The notes: generated by a model from the sequence alone, not told the origin. A DNA stretch of 64,000 nt from Heracleum sosnowskyi (GCA_030848705.1 CM061237.1:85555910-85619909), one strand, 5' to 3'. Shown: positions 39,620 through 50,863, counted from the first letter of the stretch. Made by a program: numbers and translations.

Positions 39620-41803
39620 ATGGCACCCATAGTCAAGCTTATGTCTGCTGGAGGGTTCATTTATGAAAAGAACAACTCAATCCCATTTGTTGTCAAGGAG
39701 GGTCCAAACAGTATCTTTTTCAAGATGATGGACTTCATGAAGAACTGCAAATTGAGCTATGCAATGTTTCACTCAACTCCTCTCTATAATGAGATAATCG
39801 AGGAGATTTGGACCTCGTGTGAGTATAGTGGAACAAACTGCACACTGCAATTCACTCTTCAAGGTAATGAGTACATAGTTAATTCTGATGTATTGCAAGC
39901 ATGTTTACATATTCCTGAAAATAACTGTGATGCTTTGCCTACAATCACTGAAATGGTTAACTTGCTAAATTCCATAAACTACTCTTTGCCTACTGATAAT
40001 CTGGGTAAAATAATTAGGAGAGGTTTGGTTAGGGAATATAGTTATTTAGCTGATGCATTTATCAAGGTCTTTTCTGGTAAGATTAGTAATTTTGATGCAT
40101 TAACTAATTCCATGTTGATTCTTTTTACCATGCTCCTAACTGATAGATATTACAACTTTAGCACCCAACTTATGTATGAAATTGGTGCTAAGTTGGGTGA
40201 TAAGGCTAATAGGAAAAAGAATATCTATTATGCTAGGTTTCTGATGATGTTGGCTAATCATGTTAGTCCAACACCATTAGTTATTTCTAACCCTGTTTCC
40301 AAGTTTGAGTGTTTTGTGCAAGAAAAGAGAGTACTGACAGACATACTGAGGCTGAACCACAATGGTGAGGTTTCAGTGGTGTATCTGCCAGTAATTGAGG
40401 TAACTACTGCTATCCCTTCTAGTATAATTGTTACTTCAACTGTATCACCCAGTACTGTTGCTGTGGAGTCTGTAGTTGTGACCCAACAGGCTCCTGCCCC
40501 AGCAACAAGACCAAAATCAAAGAAATCTTTCAAGCCAACCTCAGGTGCTTCCCAAAAGGCACCTGTTGTAAAATCCACTACACAACCTAAGGGGAGTGTT
40601 GTAGGTGCTGTGAGAGGTGAGGGAAGGGGTGAACATAAAAGAAACCCTAAGGATAAGGAAGGACAGGTGAGTGAAATACAGCCAAGCCCCATTGTGTCTT
40701 CCCAACAAGGCACAATGAGTAAAATGGATTTAAACACAAGTCTAATTGCATCCTCCCAAAAGGATGTGATTATTGAAACAAGCTCTCAACCAAGAGCACA
40801 CTCCAAGAGGGTAAGGGACACTTCAAGCCCACAGTCTACTTTTTCCCAATACCAAAGGAGAGTGAAGCAAAAGTCCAAGGGTACACAGGGTGCACACACA
40901 CTGGAAGCTACACTTCCAGTTTCTCAAATTCAGTTTGATGTAACCCCTATTATCACTCTGGGGTTACAGTCCCATTCTCTAAACATCAACCTTGAACTAT
41001 CTCCATCGAATTCACCAACTTTATCTCTAGATGTGGACATGATCCATACATCTATTCCTGATTCTCCAACTCTAATCTTGGAGAAGCCCCACTCTGAAGC
41101 TGGTGGCCATCACTTGTTAAGTGATTTGTTGGGCCATCAACCAATTTTTTCTGAAGTTGCAAGCGGATCTGTGGACAAATCTCTAAAATCAATCACCACA
41201 GATTCTACTGTAATTTCACTTTCTCAAAGTGCTTTATTGACTTCATCAACGAAACAGCTTCTTTCGTTGACAAGTGTTTCTCCATCAACGGTATCCATAC
41301 CGTTGACAGTTCAAACTACCATTTCGTTGATAGGTCAATCTACACCCCTTATTGAAAACCCAGTTGTTTCCACAACTAGTGTAGATGACCTGGTGGTAGT
41401 TGAGACACTTTTAGGTTTGAGAGGGAGTGAAACTGAGAGGCTGGCTTGCAGCCAGGCAAAAGGAGAGTCTGAGAGTGAGAGGCTGGCTATTTCTTCCAGC
41501 CAGGCAAAGGGGGAGATTGAGAGTACCACCTTAGTAGGTGAAGGTGAGGGTGTGAGAGGTGTGAGCCATGGGGAGCCCATGATGCAAGAAAAGAGTGGAG
41601 AGAGAGAAGGGACTACAGGAGCAATAAGGATGGAAGCAGCCATTGCAAGTGAGTTAATGGGGGTCAGTGAGGGAGAAAGGGAACTTACCTTCCAAAAGCA
41701 TTATCAACAAACTCTGGATAGTATTTCCCTGGATCCTGAGACCTTTACTCATCCTGTGTCAGCCTATCAAGTTATGGCTCAACAGGGCAATGTGGAGGCA
41801 TAA
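39620..41803 (+). CDS. SIRE env-position ORF, first part
   Basis: 727 residues from the ATG at 39620. Residues 1-225 look globular and hold the conserved-looking part (FTLQGNEYIVNSDVLQACL, then LMYEIGAKLGDKANRKKNIY and FLMMLANHVSP). After that it is Ser/Thr/Pro-rich and low in complexity. Five TCAACG/CGTTGA motifs lie at 41246-41330, coding ST or SLT/PLT. No signal peptide or transmembrane segment is evident, so calling it an envelope protein would rest on position alone. It ends at TAA 41801-41803, and the same frame stays open to 44089. A capsid-like or accessory function is equally possible. Confidence 0.75.
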   Translation: MAPIVKLMSAGGFIYEKNNSIPFVVKEGPNSIFFKMMDFMKNCKLSYAMFHSTPLYNEIIEEIWTSCEYSGTNCTLQFTLQGNEYIVNSDVLQACLHIPENNCDALPTITEMVNLLNSINYSLPTDNLGKIIRRGLVREYSYLADAFIKVFSGKISNFDALTNSMLILFTMLLTDRYYNFSTQLMYEIGAKLGDKANRKKNIYYARFLMMLANHVSPTPLVISNPVSKFECFVQEKRVLTDILRLNHNGEVSVVYLPVIEVTTAIPSSIIVTSTVSPSTVAVESVVVTQQAPAPATRPKSKKSFKPTSGASQKAPVVKSTTQPKGSVVGAVRGEGRGEHKRNPKDKEGQVSEIQPSPIVSSQQGTMSKMDLNTSLIASSQKDVIIETSSQPRAHSKRVRDTSSPQSTFSQYQRRVKQKSKGTQGAHTLEATLPVSQIQFDVTPIITLGLQSHSLNINLELSPSNSPTLSLDVDMIHTSIPDSPTLILEKPHSEAGGHHLLSDLLGHQPIFSEVASGSVDKSLKSITTDSTVISLSQSALLTSSTKQLLSLTSVSPSTVSIPLTVQTTISLIGQSTPLIENPVVSTTSVDDLVVVETLLGLRGSETERLACSQAKGESESERLAISSSQAKGEIESTTLVGEGEGVRGVSHGEPMMQEKSGEREGTTGAIRMEAAIASELMGVSEGERELTFQKHYQQTLDSISLDPETFTHPVSAYQVMAQQGNVEA

Positions 41804-44089
41804 AGGTCACTCAACTTAATTCATACTACTGCATCAATGCAAAGAGCAAAGGATGCCTTGACCAATCTACCTCCAGGAGCTGCAGCAAGTGGAGAATTTG
41901 AGTTTTCTGATGATGAAGACAGCTTTGGTGACAATCTACAGGTGGCCACTACTACACAGACTGGGACTTCTGTGGTGCCTCCTACACCAAACTGGCTTTC
42001 TCAAGATATGCATGGTAGATCCAACTTGGATGTTGCTATTACAAGGCAATACAATGAGGCATATCTAGCTCATGAGTCAGCAACTGCAAGGGACAAGAAA
42101 TTCTATAAGGCCATAATGGATTCTCTGGAAATTCAAAGGCTACAAATGTTGCAGACAAGGATTGAAGCTACAGAAATTAAGGATTCAATTAGCAACCTTA
42201 GGGATGCTACTGACAGGAGGCTAGATGAAAAGCTTCCTCTTCACACTGTCTCCAAGATGTCAAGGTTTTTCACCAAGGAACCTGAAGTGTCCTCATCTTT
42301 GAAAACTCTCTCCTCTAGAGTGGACAAAGTTGAGGCTACACTTTCTCACATGCAGAAGGAACAGGAGAAGCAAACTAGCCTACTCACCCAGCTTCTGGCA
42401 GCTCAAGGAATCCCTATCATCTCCCTTGATGATAACAAAAAGGGGGAGAAAACTAAGGAGCTAGAGATACAAATTACAAAGGTTTTGGTCCCAGCCATCT
42501 CCTTGCCAGAAGAGCCATTAGCAATGGGGGAGTTTGGAAAGCAGAAAAAGGATGGCATTGACCTGATCCAGGAAGCTTCTATGAGGATGAGACTTGCAGA
42601 ACAAATCAAAGACCATTGGTCCAACATAGAAGCAAGGGTCAAGAAAATTGCTGGAACTACAAAGGACTCCAATCCATCAACGGATCAACCATCAACGGAT
42701 GCCATGGTTCTAGTGTCAACGGAATGGGAGCCACAGATCAATTCTTTCTATAAGGTAGAGCCCCTTCTACATGGAGTCACTCAAGGTCCAAGGAAGGAAA
42801 AAGGACAAACTTCATGCATTAGGGATGTGGAACAAGCTACACTCCAAAGAAGCCTATCTCCCAAGTCCCCTGCTAAACCAAAGGGCAAAAATACAGAAAG
42901 GACTTTCTATCCTGCACCTTATCCAGATGAGCTCAAGCTTCTTGGTCTACTTATCACAAAAAGCAAGGAAAGCAATGATTATGAGATAAGGAAGCAAAGG
43001 GCAATTGTCTACAGGAATGGACAACAAATTTGTGTTTGGGTTGGTCACCCAAACTTTGCTGAAGCTAAAGCTGAAGAGTCAGAAAGAGCAGCAATGCAAG
43101 CCCTTGCTGTTGCTCAGTCTCTTGATGAAGAAGAAAGACAGCAAGAAGAAAAAGCAAGAGAGGAAAGGAGTGCAAATAAGAGCACAAGGCAACCAAAGGC
43201 AAGAGCTAGGAGAAACATAGCCTTTGAGAATGATGACTTTCAGAACACTGCATCAGACTCTTCTGTACCAATTGCACCTCCAACAAATCCTGATCCAGTT
43301 TCAGAGGTAAAGTTAGCCTGTGATCCCAATCATCCTGTAAATTTCCATGATCAACCAATTGAGCCAAAGGAAGAGCCAATTGAGTTTGATGAGGCCAACT
43401 TCCCAAAATTCCTATTTGAAAAGGATCAGCCAATGAAGACCAAGAAAAGGGCTGTCAAGGCAAAGCCAATATTTGTGAGAAAGCCACAACCTCAGAAGCC
43501 CCCTTCAAATCCAGAGGACTGCATGTACATTGCTGACATCAGGGAAGAATCTAGCTTACATCTTGATTTAGACAACCTGGTGGAAGTAAGGGGCATTGCA
43601 TCTTCTCAAAAGATGCCTGAAAGATTAGTTTTCACATTCAAGGGTGGTAGAGAACAAACATGGCCTCTCTACAGAATTTTAGGAGAAGACTACCAAACAC
43701 TACTCACAGTGTTTAGATGCTTGAAGAAAGACTTTGGCTTCACCAAAACAGCCAAGTCTGAGGTGGTCTCCAAAATATGTCAAATAAAGGCTAGCTGGAA
43801 CAAGCCTGAGGCTCTTCCCAGGATGCTTAGAGTGCCCTCAACAGGAAAGAAGATCCATCTTCAACCCTACTGGATGATGGAATTTAAGGATAAGGACAAC
43901 TGCAGAAGGTTCTTCAGAATGGAAGACCAGCTGGATAAGGCATCTAATCAAACTCTAAAGCTTATGAAATCCAAGCTTGGTGGTCAAGATGAGGAAGAGA
44001 AGATCTTCTACAGAAGGCTACATGTCCAGATTGAGGAAAACAACTCTAAGAGAGGGAAGAAGACTATGCCACAAAGAAGACAAAGATGA
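41804..44089 (+). CDS. SIRE env-position ORF, second part after an in-frame TAA
   Basis: In frame with the preceding ORF; the first ATG is at 41837 (750 residues). Acidic start (FEFSDDEDSFGDN), a coiled coil at about 70-185 (LEIQRLQMLQTRIEATEIK, LSSRVDKVEATLSHMQKEQE), a charged Glu/Lys-rich middle, and a C-terminal region at about 570-720 with VFTFKGGREQTWPLYRILG. The tail is basic. Coiled coils are described for SIRE env-like proteins, but no fusion peptide or membrane anchor is visible here. The single stop between the halves could be a mutation or a programmed stop; other copies of the family would show which. Confidence 0.72.
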   Translation, partial: RSLNLIHTTASMQRAKDALTNLPPGAAASGEFEFSDDEDSFGDNLQVATTTQTGTSVVPPTPNWLSQDMHGRSNLDVAITRQYNEAYLAHESATARDKKFYKAIMDSLEIQRLQMLQTRIEATEIKDSISNLRDATDRRLDEKLPLHTVSKMSRFFTKEPEVSSSLKTLSSRVDKVEATLSHMQKEQEKQTSLLTQLLAAQGIPIISLDDNKKGEKTKELEIQITKVLVPAISLPEEPLAMGEFGKQKKDGIDLIQEASMRMRLAEQIKDHWSNIEARVKKIAGTTKDSNPSTDQPSTDAMVLVSTEWEPQINSFYKVEPLLHGVTQGPRKEKGQTSCIRDVEQATLQRSLSPKSPAKPKGKNTERTFYPAPYPDELKLLGLLITKSKESNDYEIRKQRAIVYRNGQQICVWVGHPNFAEAKAEESERAAMQALAVAQSLDEEERQQEEKAREERSANKSTRQPKARARRNIAFENDDFQNTASDSSVPIAPPTNPDPVSEVKLACDPNHPVNFHDQPIEPKEEPIEFDEANFPKFLFEKDQPMKTKKRAVKAKPIFVRKPQPQKPPSNPEDCMYIADIREESSLHLDLDNLVEVRGIASSQKMPERLVFTFKGGREQTWPLYRILGEDYQTLLTVFRCLKKDFGFTKTAKSEVVSKICQIKASWNKPEALPRMLRVPSTGKKIHLQPYWMMEFKDKDNCRRFFRMEDQLDKASNQTLKLMKSKLGGQDEEEKIFYRRLHVQIEENNSKRGKKTMPQRRQR

Positions 44090-44265
44090 ATCATTTGCTC
44101 TGTCTAGAGGAGCACTTCTGGGCATTAGTCTTGTAAGTCTTGTATTTTGTTCAAAATATTATGAAGCTTAAATGCATTTTCTACTTTTGTAATTTATAAT
44201 GTATCTGAGTGTTTTTGTTATCATCAAGTCTCTTGATTTATGGCTGTTATTCTATCAGTCATAAA

Positions 44266-44276
44266 TTGGGGGAGAT
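44266..44276 (+). other. Polypurine tract of the SIRE element
   Basis: ATTGGGGGAGAT just before the 3' LTR, typical of this lineage. Confidence 0.88.
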
Positions 44277-45297
44277 TGTTAGGAATATGTTGTTCTTGAT
44301 GATAAACATAAAACACTTAGTAGAATTTGTGTAAAGTTATTTTGTAGCTGTCAACGAAATGGCATGCTTTGCAGCATTCCGTTGACAGGAAGCTCATCAA
44401 CGAAATTAGTGATGTAGCAATTGCACTGTACAATACTTCACAGTTTGATATGCATTTTGTTGTATGTACTAGATAGGTTTTCTAAGTCATGTTGACTAAA
44501 TGATAGACAGGCAAAATAGGTTGGTTAATTGTAAATATCTTGTGCCTTGTAATTTTGCCTAAGTGAAGACATGTCAACGGTATGAAGATTACTCTGTCAA
44601 CGGTATGGAGTTTACTCATCAACGAAACAAGGGAAACACCATCAACGGAATGAAGAATAAAGCTATCAACGAAACACATCTCCCTGCTATCAACGAATCA
44701 TTATTGCTTTTCTGAATAGTTGACAAAGTGATAGTGACAGTTTACTGAACAGATCTAAAGGTGATGTGGAAGTGTACTTTGCATTGGAAACCATTAAAAT
44801 GGACATGGGGAATAAGGAAACATCCCAGTTTCCAATTGGGTCTTGGGAGTGATCATAATAAGCATGAAGACAAAAGCAAGGATCTCCAAGGATCACTGGA
44901 CAAAGGGATGAAAAGCAAACTATTGGCGGTTACTCATTGTACTTTTAGTGTAGCCAAAAATAGAGTTGTAAACTTGGGGATATATAACCAAGTGTAGCAG
45001 TTACTTTAACAGTAGAGAAGAAAAACAAATAGTTTGTATTAGCTATCCTTGAGAGCATTCTTCTCTACAACCTTGTAACTGAGCAGCTGTGTACTTTTGT
45101 ATCACAGATTATTTCCGCAATAAAAATTACTTCAGTTGGATCATCAAACAATCCAACTGAAATTATTTATGTGCTTGTGATTTTTACTTTAAGTTCAGTT
45201 TTTATTTGTAAGTTGTTTTAAGTTTAAAGAAATATCAAGAATTGTATTCAACCCCCCCCCCCCTTCTACAATTCTGTTAGGTCATTTGGGATTAACA
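44277..45297 (+). repeat. 3' LTR of the SIRE element
   Basis: 1,021 bp; five substitutions against the 5' LTR (G/T, A/G, T/C, G/A and C/T at spread positions) and C12 instead of C14. The TCAACG array is preserved at 44574-44695. Confidence 0.96.
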
Positions 45298-45302
45298 GAC
45301 AC

Positions 45303-46670
45303 TAAAATAATTGCTCATCCGAAATCGTTTATATATTGAGATAATTTTGTAATTAGAAATTCAAAAAATGATAAAAATTTCAATTTTATCTCATATTTTA
45401 TAGTACTTTTGTAATATGGCATGTCAATCACATCAACCAAAATATTTTACAAGTTTATTAGATTTCATAAAATTTAGATAAGTATCCATACGATAATAAT
45501 CATATGATTACTTTTAATTACTAAAATATTAATATGATTTTCAATGACGTGACAAAATTTTTATCAAATTGAACATTTTAGTATAAAATAAAAAAATATC
45601 TTAGCAAAATTGTCGGTAGATACCATAGGCGACGGGATTTTAACATATTTAGAGTTTATTTATTTAAAATTGATATATACGTAAGGCTGAAACATATTAC
45701 GAAATCTATTAATATTATGTAAAAGTCATCCTTGCGGCATCTCACTCATTTTTTTTCATATATTTTTATACATATTTGTATAGTTTTAAACTCAATTGTT
45801 AATCACACGGTATCGAAGTTCTATTCTAAAATTTTGTTAAACCAAAACATTTTTTATCTTATAATTTCGAATAATTTTTAACTTGACTTTAAATTTTCGC
45901 AAATGTTTTGAATAATGTAAATTGTGATTAGACGGCCTTAAGTATATGCTATAACTCAACCAATATATATTATATTGATCACTTTACTATATAATATAAA
46001 AAATCATATTACCATACTTTATTCGAGTTATAATCTAACTGGTCATTCTTAATTATTATTGTAGTTTTGTAATATTATGATTCAAAAAATTATATCTTTT
46101 TTCATTTAATATTGAATATTAATTACGTTTTTTCTATATATATATATAACATAATCCTATTTTTAGAGTTGTAATTTTTTAACATAAATTCAATCATTTT
46201 GAATATTTATGTTTTTAGATCAATCATACCTTTAAATCGCTGAAAGTCAAAATAATTGGTCGACCAAAAATCTCTAATATGACTCGTATATTTAAAATTT
46301 TATATACCTAAAATATATGTGATGCAATCATTTATTATGTATGATTTGATAAATAAAATTAAATATTTCTTAAAACCAAATCTTTTTTATTTCAATAATT
46401 TAATATCTAGACGGAGACGAATGTAAATAAATTCATATTTTTTCCGGACTCTATTACATTTATGTATAATCTTATGTTATTTAAAAATTTTAACTTTTAT
46501 ATCAATCATTTATAATGACAAAAAAGAAATGTAGAATATGTTCAATCCATTAAAAATATTTGTTGTATTTATATAATATGCAATATTCTATAAACATTTA
46601 GCAAAAAAAATATTCTATAAATAATATAAACCAACGTTTTATTTACTCAAAAATAAAAAAATTTAAAAAA
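45303..46670. other. AT-rich non-coding DNA
   Basis: No gene, LTR or clear repeat recognised; long A/T tracts throughout. Confidence 0.5.
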
Positions 46671-47115
46671 AAAATAGGAGAAGAGGAGAGAAGAAAATGT
46701 GGTTTATCTAATAAGATTTTTAAAGAAAACTCAAAATAAAGAAAATGTGGTTTTTGGTGTGAGCTTGATTAAAGAAGGTTATTGATTTTATTCTCAACAC
46801 TAACATAATTTCATCTGCTATTTGAAGAAATATAAAAGGTGTTGTGTTTTTGTAAAATTTTAACATATAGGAGCAAAATCGCAAATTCACGGTATAAAAA
46901 TAACATATATCAATCATTTAAATTGCAAAAGAGAAAATAAAAAAAATGGGAGAATATGTGGTTTATCTAATAAGAGTTTGAAAGTAAGCTCAAAACAAAG
47001 TGTAGCACAATGGTTATAGTGCGAGTTTAATTGTATAAGGTAAGTGGTTTGATTCGGAAAACCAACATAATTTAAAATGGTGGCGTTTTTGTAATTTCAG
47101 AAAATAGGGGCAAAA
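46671..47115 (+). repeat. Two diverged copies of a possible tRNA-derived SINE
   Basis: Two direct copies (about 46672-46900 and 46940-47115) share GTGGTTTATCTAATAAGA and a GGGCAAAATCG-type tail phrase. In the second, TAGCACAATGG (47003-47013) fits a pol III A box and GGTTTGATTCGG (47046-47057) a B box 43 nt downstream. In the first copy these boxes have decayed. A third tail-like piece is near 48540-48590. Poly-A tails and target duplications are not clear. Confidence 0.4.
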
Positions 47116-47264
47116 TCGTAATTTCACAACAATTAAAATGACACTTTTACCTTTGTGTTGAGATTTAATATATAGTAATAGATTTATGTAATAAATACTA
47201 AAACCAATTTGTTCGTAGTTATTATAGTCCTATATATTATATATTATATAAAAATATAATGTAG

Positions 47265-47420
47265 CGGTTCGGTTAGTTTCGGTCAGTTTTGATTGAAAAT
47301 CAGAACCGAAACCGAATCATTAATTTTGGTTTTTTGGTTCGGTAATTTTTCAGTTTTTGATTCGATTTAATTTTTTTCGTTGTAGTTTATCGGTTTTTTC
47401 GGTTAATTTTTCAGTTTTGG
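47265..47420. repeat. CGGTT-rich remnant, probably a hAT-MITE end
   Basis: Repeated CGGTTCGGTT, CGGTCAG and AACCGAAACCGAA phrases with local inverted complementarity, like the subterminal regions of the MITEs at 47501 and 51462. No terminal repeat or target duplication found. Confidence 0.4.
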
Positions 47421-47500
47421 TATAAGAAAAGATATAATATTATATAAAATGTAAGAAAAGACATTTAGGGGAGTTTACAAGTTCGACTCTTAATGATTAC

Positions 47501-48497
47501 TAGGGGTGAGCAAAACCGGATATCCGATCCGGTTATTAGAATTCGGATCGGATATCCGGTTTTTCGGATTATTAAAAATCTATTCCGGTTTAACCGGATA
47601 TTTGAAATTCGGATATCCATTTAAACTGAATCGGAAATCGAATAATTCGGATCCGAATTAAATAAGTAATATATATTTTAATGTGTAAAAAAAAATTAAA
47701 TTCTAATATATTTTGATAAGTTATCATTAACTTTATAAATTGTAAAATAATTTACAATATTTTTGACATCAACATTTCATGCTTTAATATTTATATTTTT
47801 TTTTCTAACTTGATTTTGAACCATCATAGACTATTATTCATTTCTTAAATTAGTTCTTTTAAATATTTTTTAGGATATATTAATTACACGCTAACTCTCA
47901 AAATTAAAATTTTAAGTGAAAAAATAATATTAAAAAAATACTCTTTCATTTACTTTGTTCTTAAAAACTATTTAGTATTTTAACTTCTTGATATAAAAAA
48001 AGTATTGTAACTTATTAATAAATTATTATAGATAAAATGTTAATTTAGTGAAAAATGTATTTTGCAGTTGATGTATAAGATTATGAAATTTTCACGTATA
48101 AATTTATGGAACAATTGTAAGTTCAATCTCAAAAATATAATTTCAAGTGTATCATTGTGTTATAATGTCTAAAATGCTTATAAACTTTGGTAAAACACAA
48201 CAAACTTGTTAATTTATTAGTGATAATTTGTTACTTAATTTAATATAACATATTTGAAATATTTTGGCATTAATATGTTCAATCTTTATTATATATATAA
48301 ATTATTATTAAGGAAATAGTAAAAACAGGATCGGATCCGGATATCCGGTTTTATAAAAAGTTGTGATCCGGATCCGAATTTGAATTAGTGGAAAAACACC
48401 GGATCGGATATCCGGTCCGAATTTTTGAATTTTTTAAATCGGATACCGGACCGGAAATTAGGATAATCCGGTTTTCGGATATTTATGCTCACCCCTA
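47501..48497. mobile_element. Non-autonomous hAT-type element (MITE), 997 bp
   Basis: Exact 8-bp target duplication ATGATTAC (47493-47500 and 48498-48505). Terminal inverted repeats TAGGGGTGAGCA and TGCTCACCCCTA. Subterminal blocks of about 150-200 bp on both sides are full of GGATATCCGG and GGATCCGGAT palindromes, while the 650-bp middle is plain AT-rich DNA with no ORF. The 8-bp duplication and the terminal sequence are hAT features. Confidence 0.9.
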
Positions 48498-48505
48498 ATG
48501 ATTAC

Positions 48506-48952
48506 AAAGTATCACATATTTTTTGAATACTTATAAAAAAGTGGCATTTTTATAATTTTTTGACATAAGAGTAAAATTACAAATTTACCGTTATTTTTCT
48601 GGCTCATTTTGCTCCTAAACGGCATATAATATATAAAAGTAGATAACTTTAAGCTACAGAGAATTTTTGACATTTACGGTTTACCCAAACTTGCCCGTAA
48701 TCATGCTCCATAGCGTACTTGTTTTTCAAGTCAGCTTTCATTTTCCTAGATGGCAAGCCATGTCACGTTGTTTACAAGTTCTGTTTGTTGATTTAAATAT
48801 TTTCATCTAGAGAGTGATGTTTTAAGTACCTGGTTGTAAATTCGAATAAAAAGTTCTTCGGTTATTGTAAACTAGCCAAGTACGTGGTTGTAAATTCGAA
48901 TAAAAAGTACTTTTAATTTATTTTTTTAGTTTACTTATAGAGTAATAATTTG
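48506..48952. other. Non-coding stretch between the hAT MITE and the Helitron-like repeats
   Basis: No gene seen. A short direct repeat (GGTTGTAAATTCGAATAAAA) occurs at about 48832 and 48890. Confidence 0.4.
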
Positions 48953-50863
48953 TACTATATTATTAAAATCGAAACATTGAAAATTTTAGTTTTCGGTTTT
49001 CGGTATTCAGTCATTTATTCTATTTAATAAATAATAAAATAATATAAAAATAGTAACTAGCTGATTATTTTTTATAATAAAAACACTTTTTTTTCTAACA
49101 AAATCTACTACTTTTCCAAAAATATCACGGACAATTTCCTTTAAATTAACATATTACCTTTTGTATTTGTTTTCACTAAAATCTCTCTTTTTCAAAAATA
49201 TGAGGTGCAACCCTTACTTATTTATTTTAAAACTTATTTTAATTCTTTTAATTATTTAAAAAAACTTACATATTTTAACATGCCAACGTATTTTTTTAAC
49301 AAATAAAATTAATAGAATTTAAAACACTTCTAAAAATATCAATGGCAATTACTTTTTTAATTAAAACATGTTAATTTTCTATTTGTCCTTATTATTAATA
49401 TTATTTTAATAAAATAAAATTAATAATGTCCCAATTATCTTCCTCAGTTCCATTTGCATTCTTTATTTATTTTTTCTATGTTCCAATTAATATTTAAGTT
49501 TCTCATTTTATAATTTATCATATTGATTTTTATTCTTTATTTAATATTTTTCGTTCCCATTAATTTTTTGAGTTTGTCATTTTTTAATCTCTTTTGATGA
49601 CCTGTGCCTTGTACGACATTGAAAGTTTTGGTTTTCGGTCCTTTATTCTAATTAAAAAATAATTCAATAATATAAAAATATTAACTAGCTAATTGCCTTT
49701 TAGAATTAAAACACATTTTTCTATTTTTTCTAACAAAATTCACTCATTTTCCAATAATATCATGGACAATATTTTTTCAACTAAAACATGTTACCTTTTT
49801 CATTAATCCTTACTAAAATCTCTCTTTTTTCAAAAATACCACAAGCAACCCTTACTTATTTATTTTAAAACCTATTTTTAATGCGTTTAATTATTTAAAT
49901 CTATACTATATTTTTAAAGCCGAAACAGTGAAATTTTTGGTTTTCGGTCCTTTATTCTAATTAAAAAATAATTTAATAATATAAAAATAGTAACTAGCTA
50001 ATTGTCTTTTATAATTAAAACACATCTTTCTATTTTTTCAAACAAAATTCACTCATTTTCAATAATATCACGAGTAATATCTTTTCAACTAAAACAGGTT
50101 ACCTTTTCCATTTATCCTTACTAAATTTCTCTTTTTCCAAAAATATCACGGGCAATCCTTACTTATTTATTTTAAAATCTATTTTAATGCGTTTAATTAT
50201 TTAAATCTATCTATACTATATTATTAAAGCCGAAACATTAAAAGTTTCGGATTTCGGTCCTTTCTTCTAATTAAAAAATAATTTAATAATACAAAAATAG
50301 TAACTAGCTAATTGTCTTTTATAATAAAACACATTTCAATATTTTTTCCAATAATGTCACGGGCAATATTTTTTCAACTAAAACATGTTACCTTTTTCAT
50401 TTATCATTACTAAAATCTTTGTTTTCCAAAAATATCATGGGCAACCCTTACTTATTTATTTTAAAACCTATTTTAATGCGTTTAATTATTTAAAAACGTT
50501 TACCTATTTTAACATGTCTACTTATTTTTTTAACAAATACAATTAAAAAAATATTAATATGTAGAGAATAATAACTTTTAATGAAAATATATTAGTTTTT
50601 ATAAACACGCCTAAAAATAAAAATTAGAATAATATATCTTTAATCATTAATATTGTCTTTTTTAAATTATATATCTTTCAATTATTAATACATTTCAAAA
50701 AATATCAAACACTATATCTTTTTAATAAAAATGTCAATTATACTATATTCTATATATTTCTATTATTAATACAAAAATTTAATATGAAATAATATTTTTC
50801 TATAACGAAATATTATATATCATATTAAAAGAAGCTCGTGCTTTGCACGAGTTATAAGTTAGT
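48953..50863 (+). mobile_element. Helitron-like array: four 5' ends and one 3' end
   Basis: 5'-type starts (TCTATACTATATTATTAAAG or close, then CCGAAACATT) occur near 48953, 49612 (truncated), 49900 and 50210. The last two are preceded by A as Helitrons require. Only one 3' terminus follows: hairpin CTCGTGC-TTT-GCACGAG at 50835-50851, then TTATAAGTTAG and T. Units repeat every 290-310 bp with the same interior (AAAATATCACGGGCAA modules). No protein. Confidence 0.6.

Larger units (their letters stand above)
32172..45297 (+). mobile_element. Ty1/copia SIRE-type (Maximus) retrotransposon, 13,126 bp
   Basis: Target copies GACAC at 32167-32171 and 45298-45302. LTRs of 1,023 and 1,021 bp differ by five substitutions and two C in a poly-C run, so the insertion is young. 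Order: LTR, initiator-Met primer site, gag with two zinc knuckles, pol (protease, integrase, RT, RNase H), a spacer, a long frame in the env position, polypurine tract, LTR. A large size and an extra 3' ORF are typical of the SIRE lineage. Two coding oddities exist: pol is out of frame with gag across a short gap, and the env-position frame has one internal stop. Confidence 0.96.

Noticed and set aside
47003..47057. A functional tRNA gene
   Set aside because: Only box-like sequences are present; no acceptor stem or anticodon arm can be drawn, so a SINE-like remnant is the better call.
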